DNA from: an uncultured Lachnospiraceae bacterium
GTDB lineage: Bacteria; Bacillota; Clostridia; Lachnospirales; Lachnospiraceae
Length of the DNA: 5,670 nucleotides
Direction of reading: 5' to 3'
Assembly (NCBI GenBank): GCA_902783735.1
Contig: CACZSE010000232.1
Span: 1 to 5,670 of the forward strand
Part shown: in pieces, positions 1 through 5,642 of the stretch
How the letters are laid out: every line of letters begins with the position of its first letter
Numbering within the stretch: position 1 is the first letter of the stretch
Notes under the pieces: generated by a model
Told to the model about the DNA's origin: nothing
What the model saw: only the letters and a program-made list of their open reading frames with translations
Database searches by the model: none
Translations under genes and position numbers: made by a program

Positions 1-215
1 ATGCTATCTACATCATGAAGGCTGCTATCGAGAAGGCAGGATGCACACCTGATATGGACGCTTCAGCTATCTGTGATGCAGTTAAGGCTGCTATGACTCA
101 GATAAATGTTGACGGTCTTACGGGTGCCGGAATGTCTTGGACAGTAGACGGTGAAGTAAACAAGGATCCCAAGGCTGTTGTTATCAAGGACGGCGCATAC
201 GTAGCAATGGATTAA
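1..215 (+). CDS. livK: Branched-chain amino acid ABC transporter substrate-binding protein, C-terminal fragment (5' end outside window)
   Basis: The reading frame is open from the left edge (first complete codon at base 3, reading AIYIMKAAIEKAG) to TAA at 213-215, giving about 70 residues. The ATG at 15 is internal, so the gene is cut by the window edge and does not start here. The fragment matches the C-terminal end of the LivK/periplasmic-binding-protein fold I family: a Y-D-A-x-Y helix with KAAIEKAG, a helix like DAVKAAMTQ, then the pair 'GLTGAG-MSWT' and 'NKDPKAVVIKDG' typical of the last strands of the ligand-binding domain. Such proteins sit outside the membrane (lipid-anchored in Gram-positives) and deliver leucine, isoleucine, valine or related substrates to LivHMGF. 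The anchor and the ligand-contacting N-terminal residues are not visible, so substrate specificity is not determined. The position directly upstream of livHMGF supports the call. Confidence 0.88.
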   Translation, partial: AIYIMKAAIEKAGCTPDMDASAICDAVKAAMTQINVDGLTGAGMSWTVDGEVNKDPKAVVIKDGAYVAMD

Positions 216-238
216 TACAGAATATAATAATGTATATT

Positions 239-274
239 GCAAAGGGGCATGTCTTTATGGGCATGCCCCTTTGT
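239..274 (+). terminator. Hairpin after livK, probable leaky intrinsic terminator
   Basis: AAAGGGGCATG (241-251) is exactly complementary to CATGCCCCTTT (262-272), an 11-bp perfect stem. It can extend outward by C240-G273 and the wobble G239-T274, and inward by T252-G261, C253-G260 and T254-G259, leaving a TTAT tetraloop (255-258). The stem is strong, but the downstream T-run is poor: TTT lies inside the stem and is followed by GTTGTGC. It therefore looks like a partial terminator and/or an RNA 3'-end stabiliser for the livK message, letting some polymerase read on into livH. It lies 25 nt after the livK stop. Confidence 0.72.
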
Positions 275-285
275 TGTGCATTCGC

Positions 286-314
286 TTGCATAAAACATCC
301 CAAATGCCTATAAT
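286..314 (+). promoter_or_regulatory. Candidate sigma-A promoter for livHMGF
   Basis: A perfect -10 box TATAAT (309-314) is preceded, with a 17-bp spacer, by TTGCAT (286-291), which matches the TTGACA -35 consensus at three of six bases. The predicted start of transcription, about 320-322, leaves a very short leader of about 16-18 nt that still contains the livH ribosome binding site. The position just after the hairpin fits separate transcription of the membrane part of the transporter. No CodY-like palindrome or T-box leader is seen between here and livK. TATAAT is also found by chance in AT-rich gaps of this window, so the call rests on the combination of spacing, place and -35 box. Confidence 0.55.
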
Positions 315-326
315 AGAGAAATAGTT

Positions 327-332
327 GGGAGG
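327..332 (+). promoter_or_regulatory. Ribosome binding site of livH
   Basis: GGGAGG lies 5 nt before ATG 338, a strong Shine-Dalgarno match that fixes the livH start. Confidence 0.85.
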
Positions 333-337
333 AAGAC

Positions 338-1219
338 ATGAGCTTTTTAAATTATCTGATCAATGGAATAAGCCTGGGAAGTGTATATGCGATCATAGCT
401 CTCGGATATACCATGGTTTACGGTATAGCCAAGATGCTTAACTTTGCCCATGGCGATGTTATCATGGTGGGAGGTTTTGTGGTATTTACGCTTTCCACAC
501 GTATGGGATTGTCACCGGTCATTGCGGTACTGGTATCCGTAGTAGTATGTACATGCCTGGGTATGACAATAGAAAGGATCGCGTATAAGCCGTTAAGAAA
601 TGCAACATCGCTGGCGGTACTCATCACAGCTATCGGTGTCAGCTACTTTTTACAGAATCTGGCGCTTATTTTGTTTGGAAGCGATATAAAGCTTTTTACA
701 TCTGTTGTAAAGGTTAAACCGCTGGTATTAGCCGATGGTCAGATCACAATAACGGGTGAGACGATAGTCACCATTATAGCCTGCATGATAATCATGATAG
801 TGCTCACAACATTTATAAAGAAGACCAAAGCCGGTCAGGCTATGCTCGCCGTATCCGAAGACAAGGGAGCGGCAGAACTTATGGGTGTAAATGTCAATGC
901 TACCATAAGCCTCACATTTGCGATCGGTTCGGGTCTTGCGGCAATCGCCGGTGTTTTATTATGCTCGGCATATCCGTCACTCAATCCTTACACAGGTTCC
1001 ATGCCGGGTATAAAAGCTTTCGTGGCAGCCGTATTCGGAGGTATAGGCTCCATTCCGGGAGCGCTTATCGGAGGTATCCTGCTCGGTGTGATAGAGAGTC
1101 TTAGTAAATCATATATTTCATCTCAGATGGCAGATGCAATAGTATTTTCGGTTTTGATAATAGTTCTTCTTGTAAAGCCTACGGGACTTCTCGGCAAGAA
1201 GATCAGTGAGAAAGTGTAG
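338..1219 (+). CDS. livH: Branched-chain amino acid ABC transporter permease LivH
   Basis: 293-residue, strongly hydrophobic membrane protein, one of the two permeases of the LivHM channel. It is of normal length for LivH (about 290-310). The start ATG 338 is preceded by GGGAGG at 5 nt. Family marks visible: the N-terminal 'NGISLGSVYAIIALGYTMVYG' type segment (residues 9-29), NFAHG at 35-39 at the start of the second membrane segment, and the C-terminal block KAFVAAVFGGIGSIPGA (226-242), followed by a glycine-rich GG helix. The cytoplasmic loop around 'KKTKAGQAMLAVSEDKGAAELMGVNV' corresponds to the EAA-like coupling region that contacts the ATPases. About eight membrane segments are expected from the hydrophobic blocks. 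The stop TAG (1217-1219) is embedded in the ribosome binding site of livM, suggesting translational coupling. Permease role is secure; whether the substrate is strictly branched-chain amino acids or another hydrophobic amino acid or amide is not decided by this protein. Confidence 0.95.
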   Translation: MSFLNYLINGISLGSVYAIIALGYTMVYGIAKMLNFAHGDVIMVGGFVVFTLSTRMGLSPVIAVLVSVVVCTCLGMTIERIAYKPLRNATSLAVLITAIGVSYFLQNLALILFGSDIKLFTSVVKVKPLVLADGQITITGETIVTIIACMIIMIVLTTFIKKTKAGQAMLAVSEDKGAAELMGVNVNATISLTFAIGSGLAAIAGVLLCSAYPSLNPYTGSMPGIKAFVAAVFGGIGSIPGALIGGILLGVIESLSKSYISSQMADAIVFSVLIIVLLVKPTGLLGKKISEKV

Positions 1220-1226
1220 GTGATCC
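1218..1226 (+). promoter_or_regulatory. Ribosome binding site of livM, overlapping the livH stop codon
   Basis: AGGTGATCC is complementary over nine bases to GGATCACCT at the 3' end of 16S rRNA. Its core AGGTGA (1218-1223) lies 5 nt before ATG 1229, the usual distance. It contains the last two bases of the livH stop codon and the GTG at 1220, which argues that this GTG is part of the binding site and not the start codon. Confidence 0.75.
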
Positions 1227-1228
1227 CC

Positions 1229-2296
1229 ATGAAGAAGTTAAAGTTGAATAAGGATTACCTTATAACATACGGTATTGTAATAGGGTTTTATATCATTATG
1301 TCCATCCTTAAAGGGACCGGTAATCTTTCAAGTCTTTTCAGCGGCCTTTTGGTTCCTATCTGTGTATATACCATCCTTGCAGTCAGCCTTAATCTGACTG
1401 TCGGTATCCTGGGAGAACTTAGTCTGGGTCATGCCGGATTTATGTGTGTCGGTGCATTTTCATCCGCATTTTTCTCTATGTGCATGAAAGACACGATAAC
1501 CAATTCGTTTGTAAGATTCTTTATAGCGATTATCATCAGTGCGGTTGTGGCGGCAATATTCGGTATCATTATAGGAATTCCGGTATTGAGGCTGAGAGGG
1601 GACTATCTTGCTATCGTAACACTTGCTTTCGGTGAGATCATAAAAAATATCGTCAACATCCTGTATGTGGGAAGGGACAGCGACGGAATGCACATTTCCA
1701 TCAAGGATTCCATCTCATTGGGTCTTAAGGAAGACGGCAAAGTCATTATCAACGGAGCTCAGGGAATTACCGGAACGCCTCATGATTCGAACTTTACGAT
1801 CGGCATAGTCCTGTTGCTGATAACACTTTTTGTCGTACTCAATTTCATGCATTCAAGAAGCGGCCGTGCGGTCATGGCTATCAGAGACAACCGCATCGCT
1901 GCAGAGTCGATAGGTATAAACATCAGCAAGTATAAGCTTATGGCTTTTTCGATATCGGCAGCATTAGCAGGGGTTGCCGGAGCTCTTTATGCTCACAATC
2001 TGTCAACTCTTAATGCACTTCCCAAAAATTTCGGATACAACATGTCTATCATGATACTTGTATATGTTGTTTTGGGAGGAATAGGAAACATACGCGGATC
2101 CATAATCGCAGCTGCCATACTTACGGTATTGCCGGAGCTTCTCAGAGGCTTTGCCGATTACCGTATGCTCATCTATTCACTGGTACTTATAGCTCTTATG
2201 CTGTTTAATGCAAGTCCCAAGGGAATGGAGATCAAGGAGAAGATATCCGTTTCAAGACTGCTGGCGGCAAAAAAGCAGGCAAAGGAGGTGCAGTGA
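1229..2296 (+). CDS. livM: Branched-chain amino acid ABC transporter permease LivM
   Basis: 355-residue membrane protein, the second permease of the LivHM channel. The frame could open at GTG 1220 (three residues longer), but ATG 1229 has the well-placed AGGTGA site and begins with a basic MKKLKLNKDY, so 1229 is preferred. Family marks: GELSLGHAGFMCVGAF (residues 62-76), RGDYLAIVTLAFGEI (123-137), the cytoplasmic coupling loop RSGRAVMAIRDNRIAAESIGIN (from 210), the next block ALAGVAGALYAH (246-256), and VLGGIGNIRGSIIAA (281-295). The segment between residues about 147 and 190 is polar and rather long before INGAQGITGTP, where many LivM proteins have a shorter TGGxxGI loop; it probably faces outside. 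The last codons (AKEVQ) contain the perfect ribosome binding site of livG. The gap to livG is 1 nt. Length is within the family range. Confidence 0.94.
   Translation: MKKLKLNKDYLITYGIVIGFYIIMSILKGTGNLSSLFSGLLVPICVYTILAVSLNLTVGILGELSLGHAGFMCVGAFSSAFFSMCMKDTITNSFVRFFIAIIISAVVAAIFGIIIGIPVLRLRGDYLAIVTLAFGEIIKNIVNILYVGRDSDGMHISIKDSISLGLKEDGKVIINGAQGITGTPHDSNFTIGIVLLLITLFVVLNFMHSRSGRAVMAIRDNRIAAESIGINISKYKLMAFSISAALAGVAGALYAHNLSTLNALPKNFGYNMSIMILVYVVLGGIGNIRGSIIAAAILTVLPELLRGFADYRMLIYSLVLIALMLFNASPKGMEIKEKISVSRLLAAKKQAKEVQ
2281..2290 (+). promoter_or_regulatory. Ribosome binding site of livG inside the livM 3' end
   Basis: AAAGGAGGTG is a ten-base perfect complement of the 16S 3' end (CACCTCCTTT). 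GGAGG ends 9 nt before ATG 2298. The same bases encode K-E-V of LivM's last residues. It chooses ATG 2298 over the frame's earlier in-frame opening at 2208 and over the second ATG at 2304. Confidence 0.88.
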
Positions 2297-2297
2297 T

Positions 2298-3056
2298 ATG
2301 GCAATGCTTGATGTGACCAATCTTGGTATTTCCTTTGGCGGACTCAGAGCCGTTGATTCATTTGAAGTGCATATTGAAAAGGGAGAGCTTTATGGACTCA
2401 TCGGACCGAACGGAGCAGGAAAGACAACTGTCTTCAATATGCTTACGGGAGTATATAAACCCACCGACGGAGTCATAAAACTTGACGATAAAAATATCAC
2501 GGGCATGAAGACAACTCAGATCAATCAGGCCGGCATCGCCCGTACATTTCAGAATATAAGACTGTTTTCACAGCTGACGGTCTTGGATAATGTCAAAGCC
2601 GGGCTTCATAACGGATATGAATATTCGACGGTAGCCGGGATATTTAGGCTTCCCTCTTATCGTAAGATGGAAAAAGCAATGGATGAAAAGGCCATGGAAC
2701 TGTTGAGCGTGTTTGATCTGGATAAGGAAGCAGGTCTTTTGGCAGGAAACCTTCCTTACGGAAAACAAAGAAAGCTTGAGATCGCAAGAGCGCTTGCGAC
2801 GGGTCCGAAGCTTCTTTTGTTAGATGAACCCGCTGCGGGCATGAATCCGAACGAGACAAAAGAACTTATGGATACAATCAGACTCATAAGAGAGAAATTC
2901 GAAATGACCATCCTCTTGATCGAGCATGACATGAAGCTTGTATCCGGAATATGTGAAAGGCTTACGGTCTTAAACTTCGGGCAGGTACTTGCACAGGGCA
3001 AGACCTCAGATGTACTTAACGATCCTGAAGTTATAAAGGCTTATCTGGGAGAATAG
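2298..3056 (+). CDS. livG: Branched-chain amino acid ABC transporter ATP-binding protein LivG
   Basis: 252-residue cytoplasmic ATPase subunit, full length for LivG (about 250-260). The frame extends upstream to 2208, but those 30 residues overlap livM in another frame and are not LivG-like; ATG 2298 follows a perfect ribosome binding site. Motifs in order: Walker A GPNGAGKT (36-43), Q-loop ARTFQNIRLF (81-90, Q85), signature LPYGKQRKLE (152-161), Walker B LLLLDEP (172-178, catalytic E177), D-loop region AAGMNP, and switch histidine in IEHDM (H210). The ABC signature is the LivG-type variant (LPYGKQ in place of LSGGQ), a normal trait of this subfamily and not a defect. The region ARTFQNIRLFSQLTVLDNV and the C-terminal BCA_ABC extension (VLAQG, DPEVIKAYLGE) are diagnostic. 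Pairs with LivF to drive LivHM. Five nt separate it from livF. Confidence 0.96.
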   Translation: MAMLDVTNLGISFGGLRAVDSFEVHIEKGELYGLIGPNGAGKTTVFNMLTGVYKPTDGVIKLDDKNITGMKTTQINQAGIARTFQNIRLFSQLTVLDNVKAGLHNGYEYSTVAGIFRLPSYRKMEKAMDEKAMELLSVFDLDKEAGLLAGNLPYGKQRKLEIARALATGPKLLLLDEPAAGMNPNETKELMDTIRLIREKFEMTILLIEHDMKLVSGICERLTVLNFGQVLAQGKTSDVLNDPEVIKAYLGE

Positions 3057-3061
3057 ATATC

Positions 3062-3772
3062 ATGGCTATGTTGGAAGTAAAAGATCTCGAAGTTAATTAC
3101 GGAATGATAAAGGCCATAAAGGGTGTCAGCTTTGAAGTAAACGAAGGAGAAGTAATCTCTCTTATCGGAGCAAACGGAGCGGGAAAGACTACTACTCTTC
3201 ATGCAGTCAGCGGACTCATAAACAAAGCCGGCGGAAGTGTTACTTTTGAAGGTAAGGACATTACCAGGGTTCCGGCTCACAAGATAGTATACATGGGCAT
3301 GTCGCATGTACCTGAAGGAAGGCGTATTTTTGCCCAGCTTACCGTTTTGGAAAATCTGAAACTCGGTGCCTATACAAGAAAAGACAAAAATGAACTTTCG
3401 GAAACTTTAAAAAAGGTTTATGCAAGCTTTCCGCGACTTGAGGAAAGAAAAAATCAGCTTGCCGGAACATTGTCCGGAGGGGAGCAGCAGATGTTGGCAA
3501 TGGGAAGGGCTCTCATGGCACATCCTAAGCTTATACTTATGGATGAACCGAGCATGGGCCTGTCACCTATATTTGTGGAAGAGATATTTAATATCATAAA
3601 AGAGATTTCCGCTTCCGGTACGACTGTCCTTCTGGTAGAGCAGAATGCAAAAAAAGCTTTATCTATATCTGACAGGGCTTACGTACTTGAAACAGGAAAG
3701 ATAACCTTATCGGGTGAAGCAAAGACTCTGATGAATGATGAATCCGTAAAGAAGGCTTATCTCGGCGAATAG
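3062..3772 (+). CDS. livF: Branched-chain amino acid ABC transporter ATP-binding protein LivF
   Basis: 236-residue ATPase partner of LivG, of typical LivF length (about 233-240). Start ATG 3062 is preceded by GGGAGA (3047-3052), 9 nt upstream and inside the last codons of livG. Motifs: Walker A GANGAGKT (36-43), Q-loop position VPEGRRIFAQLTV (83-95, where E85 stands for the usual glutamine), canonical signature LSGGEQQ (137-143), Walker B LILMDEP (157-163, E162), MGLSP, and LLVEQNAKKAL (190-200), in which Q194 replaces the switch histidine. E85 and Q194 are both familiar LivF features and so do not suggest a dead ATPase. It ends in AYLGE, as does LivG. It is followed by a 47-nt gap with no hairpin, so the transcript probably continues. 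Confidence 0.96.
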   Translation: MAMLEVKDLEVNYGMIKAIKGVSFEVNEGEVISLIGANGAGKTTTLHAVSGLINKAGGSVTFEGKDITRVPAHKIVYMGMSHVPEGRRIFAQLTVLENLKLGAYTRKDKNELSETLKKVYASFPRLEERKNQLAGTLSGGEQQMLAMGRALMAHPKLILMDEPSMGLSPIFVEEIFNIIKEISASGTTVLLVEQNAKKALSISDRAYVLETGKITLSGEAKTLMNDESVKKAYLGE

Positions 3773-3807
3773 TCCGGGTTCACCAAACAAACTATCAAAA
3801 TATAATT

Positions 3808-3813
3808 GGGAGG
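3808..3813 (+). promoter_or_regulatory. Ribosome binding site of the cytidylate-kinase-like gene
   Basis: GGGAGG ends 6 nt before ATG 3820. The alternative in-frame TTG at 3814 directly abuts this site and could not be used, so the site decides the start. Confidence 0.85.
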
Positions 3814-3819
3814 TTGGCC

Positions 3820-4458
3820 ATGGTTATTACTATATCAAGAACATACGGAAGCGGCGGACGTGTCATGGGAAAAGTTCTGGCAGAGAAACTTGGTTATAAA
3901 TTCTATGACAGAGAGTTTATGCGCATGGTATCCGACGATACCGGCATCAACGAAGCTCTTTTATGCGAATCGGACGAAAAGCTCGGTCGTACCTATATCG
4001 GAGTTGATACAGGATGGAAAGAGGACTGGGGACCTTTACCGCCGTCGGATAAGGAATATACAGATGAACGAAATCTTTTCAGACTTCAGGCTGAAGTAAT
4101 AAAACGTCTTGCGGATACACAGGACTGCATCATCATGGGAAGGTGTGCGGACGCTGTTTTGTGGGACAGAGATGACGTTGTCAGAGTGTTTTGTTATGCC
4201 TCCGAAGAGGACTGTTTAAAGCGTACCATGGAAGTATGCGGACTGGAAGCAAAAGAAGCTCAGAAGCGTATATCAAAAGTAGATAAATTCAGAAAAGCCT
4301 ACTATCATCACTTTACCGGAAACAATATGGAAGATTCAACAAACTATGATCTTTGTATCAATACCGGAAGCATGACGCTTGATGCACTTTCTGACATAGT
4401 TATAGAATATGTAAAAAAATGGCAGGATAATAAAAATATCTGCCGGGAGGAAAAATAA
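3820..4458 (+). CDS. Cytidylate kinase-like family protein (P-loop NMP-kinase fold)
   Basis: 212-residue soluble protein beginning MVITISRTYGSGGR, the hallmark of the cytidylate-kinase-like family (Cytidylate_kin2 type). The phosphate-binding loop reads YGSGGRVMGKVLAEKLG (residues 9-25): it keeps the glycines (GSGGR, 10-14) but lacks the classic GxGK[ST] lysine, normal for this family. Further marks: FYDREFM (28-34), where family members usually carry YD+, the strand and turn CIIMGRCAD (103-111), VRVFCYA (121-127), a basic helix KVDKFRKAYYHHFTG (153-167), and NYDLCINTG (175-183), typical of NMP kinases near their C-terminus. True CMP kinase (Cmk) is a different sequence with GPAGAGKS. The substrate of this family is mostly unestablished, so phosphorylation of CMP is inferred from fold only. 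Start ATG 3820 is chosen from its ribosome binding site. Its stop overlaps the aminotransferase start by one base, and it lies 47 nt after livF without an intervening terminator. Confidence 0.85.
   Translation: MVITISRTYGSGGRVMGKVLAEKLGYKFYDREFMRMVSDDTGINEALLCESDEKLGRTYIGVDTGWKEDWGPLPPSDKEYTDERNLFRLQAEVIKRLADTQDCIIMGRCADAVLWDRDDVVRVFCYASEEDCLKRTMEVCGLEAKEAQKRISKVDKFRKAYYHHFTGNNMEDSTNYDLCINTGSMTLDALSDIVIEYVKKWQDNKNICREEK
4445..4450 (+). promoter_or_regulatory. Ribosome binding site of the aminotransferase gene
   Basis: GGGAGG lies 7 nt before ATG 4458, within the last codons of the kinase-like gene. Together with the TAATG stop/start overlap at 4456-4460 it indicates coupled translation of the two proteins. 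It also rules out the in-frame ATG at 4482. Confidence 0.82.
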
Positions 4459-5642
4459 TGCTGGTACAGACATATGTGGACATGATATCTAAAAAGTCGG
4501 TCATAAGAAATCTTTCGGAATATGCCGTGGCAAGAGGAAAAGAGATCGGATATGAAAATGTCTTCGATTATACTTTGGGAAATCCTTCGGTTCCGGTTCC
4601 GGATGCTGTAAATCAGACCATGATAGAACTGCTTCAGACAAAGAGTTCAATGGAGGTCCACGGCTACAGTCAGAGTCTGGGCATTCCCGAAGTCAGAGCC
4701 AAGGTGGCTGCTTCGTTAAATAAACGGTTCGGCATGAATTACACCGCGGATCATATATTCATGGCCAGCGGTGCGGCAGGAGCATTGGCTCATGCTTTCA
4801 GGCTTGTTACCGTACCCGGGGATGAGATCATTACCTTTGCACCCTTTTTTCCGGAATACAATCCGTACGTCAACCTCACCGGTGCAGTCCTTAAGGTAGT
4901 TCCGGCGGATATAAAAAGCTTTCAGATCAACTTTGAAGCATTTGAAGATATGATAAGTGAGAAGACAATGGCGGTTCTGGTAAACACACCGAACAATCCG
5001 TCAGGCATTTGTTATTCTACAAATACTATTGAGAAACTCGCATCAATATTAAAAGAAAAATCCGAGGAGTACGGCCATGTGATCTATCTGATCTCGGATG
5101 AGCCCTACAGAGAGATCGTGTTTGAGGGAGTTGATTCACCCTATGTATCAAAGTTCTACGATCATACGATCTCCTGTTATTCATTTTCAAAATCTTTATC
5201 ACTGCCCGGAGAGCGTATCGGATATGTAGCCGTCAATCCGGCATGCGAGGGAGCTGACAAGATGGCTGTCATGTGCGGACAGATATCCAGAGGAATAGGG
5301 CACAACTGTCCTGCTTCGCTCATACAGCTTGCTGTAGCAGAGAACCTTGATCTTACGGCAGATATGTCTGTATATGAAAGAAACATGAACATTTTATATG
5401 ATGAGCTCACAGACCTCGGCTTTGAATGTGTAAAGCCCGGCGGAACATTTTATATATTCCCCAAAGCATTGGAGGATGACGCAATATCGTTTTGCGAAAA
5501 AGCCAAGCGATACGATTTCATTGCGGTCCCTTCAGACAGCTTCGGATGCCCCGGACACTTCAGACTTGCTTATTGCATAGAAACGCAAAAGGTGGAGAGA
5601 TCATTAGAAGCACTCAGAAAATTCGTACGTGAAATGTACTGA
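4458..5642 (+). CDS. Pyridoxal-phosphate-dependent aminotransferase, class I/II (aspartate aminotransferase fold type I)
   Basis: 394-residue cytoplasmic enzyme, complete and of normal length for the family (about 380-410). Visible motifs: FDYTLGNPSVPVP (residues 36-48), the N-terminal substrate-side segment; HGYSQSLGIPEVR (68-80), matching the usual YxxxxGxxxLR; ASGAAGALAHAF (103-114), the PLP-phosphate turn; PFFPEY (129-134); NTPNNPSG (176-183), with N180 contacting the PLP ring; SDEPYREIVF (213-222), with D214 and Y217; SFSKSLSLPGERIGY (242-256), with K245 as the Schiff-base lysine and R253 binding the PLP phosphate; and FRLAYC (368-373), with R369 as the expected carboxylate-binding arginine. 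All key residues are present, so it should be active. It resembles the class I/II aminotransferases common in Clostridia that are annotated only generically; the amino acid substrate is not readable. Linkage to a branched-chain amino acid importer makes a hydrophobic amino acid conceivable, but this is position-based inference. It is coupled to the preceding gene by a one-base overlap. Confidence 0.93.
   Translation: MLVQTYVDMISKKSVIRNLSEYAVARGKEIGYENVFDYTLGNPSVPVPDAVNQTMIELLQTKSSMEVHGYSQSLGIPEVRAKVAASLNKRFGMNYTADHIFMASGAAGALAHAFRLVTVPGDEIITFAPFFPEYNPYVNLTGAVLKVVPADIKSFQINFEAFEDMISEKTMAVLVNTPNNPSGICYSTNTIEKLASILKEKSEEYGHVIYLISDEPYREIVFEGVDSPYVSKFYDHTISCYSFSKSLSLPGERIGYVAVNPACEGADKMAVMCGQISRGIGHNCPASLIQLAVAENLDLTADMSVYERNMNILYDELTDLGFECVKPGGTFYIFPKALEDDAISFCEKAKRYDFIAVPSDSFGCPGHFRLAYCIETQKVERSLEALRKFVREMY

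Noticed and set aside
223..228. TATAAT just after the livK stop, as a promoter
   Set aside because: No acceptable -35 box at 16-18 bp (the bases there read about CGTAGC), and transcription would run straight into the hairpin.
230..313. A 27-codon reading frame (MYIAKGHVF...) across the hairpin between livK and livH, considered as a leader peptide for attenuation
   Set aside because: It has no ribosome binding site upstream, is not rich in leucine, isoleucine or valine codons, and the hairpin is better explained as a 3' end for livK.
216..337. T-box, riboswitch or CodY-type operator upstream of livH, as expected for branched-chain amino acid control
   Set aside because: The 122-nt gap is filled by the hairpin and promoter; there is no T-box sequence and no clear AATTTTCWGAAAATT-like palindrome. 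Control may lie upstream of livK, outside the window.
2208..2297. 30-residue N-terminal extension of LivG (MQVPREW...)
   Set aside because: It overlaps livM in another frame, is arginine-rich and unlike LivG, and a perfect ribosome binding site precedes ATG 2298.
418..3307. Several minus-strand frames of 66-88 codons (for example 418-627, 1460-1693, 2568-2768, 2756-3001, 3041-3307) and one at 5177-5410
   Set aside because: Each is antisense to a conserved coding gene, with low-complexity or unfamiliar protein sequence; they are shadows of the real genes.
2298..3772. Apparently degenerate ATPase motifs (LPYGKQ in LivG; E85 and Q194 in LivF) as signs of inactive subunits
   Set aside because: These variants are characteristic of LivG and LivF, while Walker A, Walker B and catalytic glutamates are intact in both.
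3779..3806. TTCACC-16 bp-TATAAT before the kinase-like gene, as an internal promoter
   Set aside because: The boxes are fair (4 of 6 and 6 of 6), but the expected start, about 3813, lies at the end of the GGGAGG ribosome binding site, so the message would lack it. Possible only if the start site is unusually early; not strong enough to list.
3806..4099. 97-residue frame overlapping the kinase-like gene, and similar frames inside livM on the + strand (1444-1635)
   Set aside because: They lie wholly or mostly inside well-supported genes in another frame, with no ribosome binding site of their own and no family resemblance.
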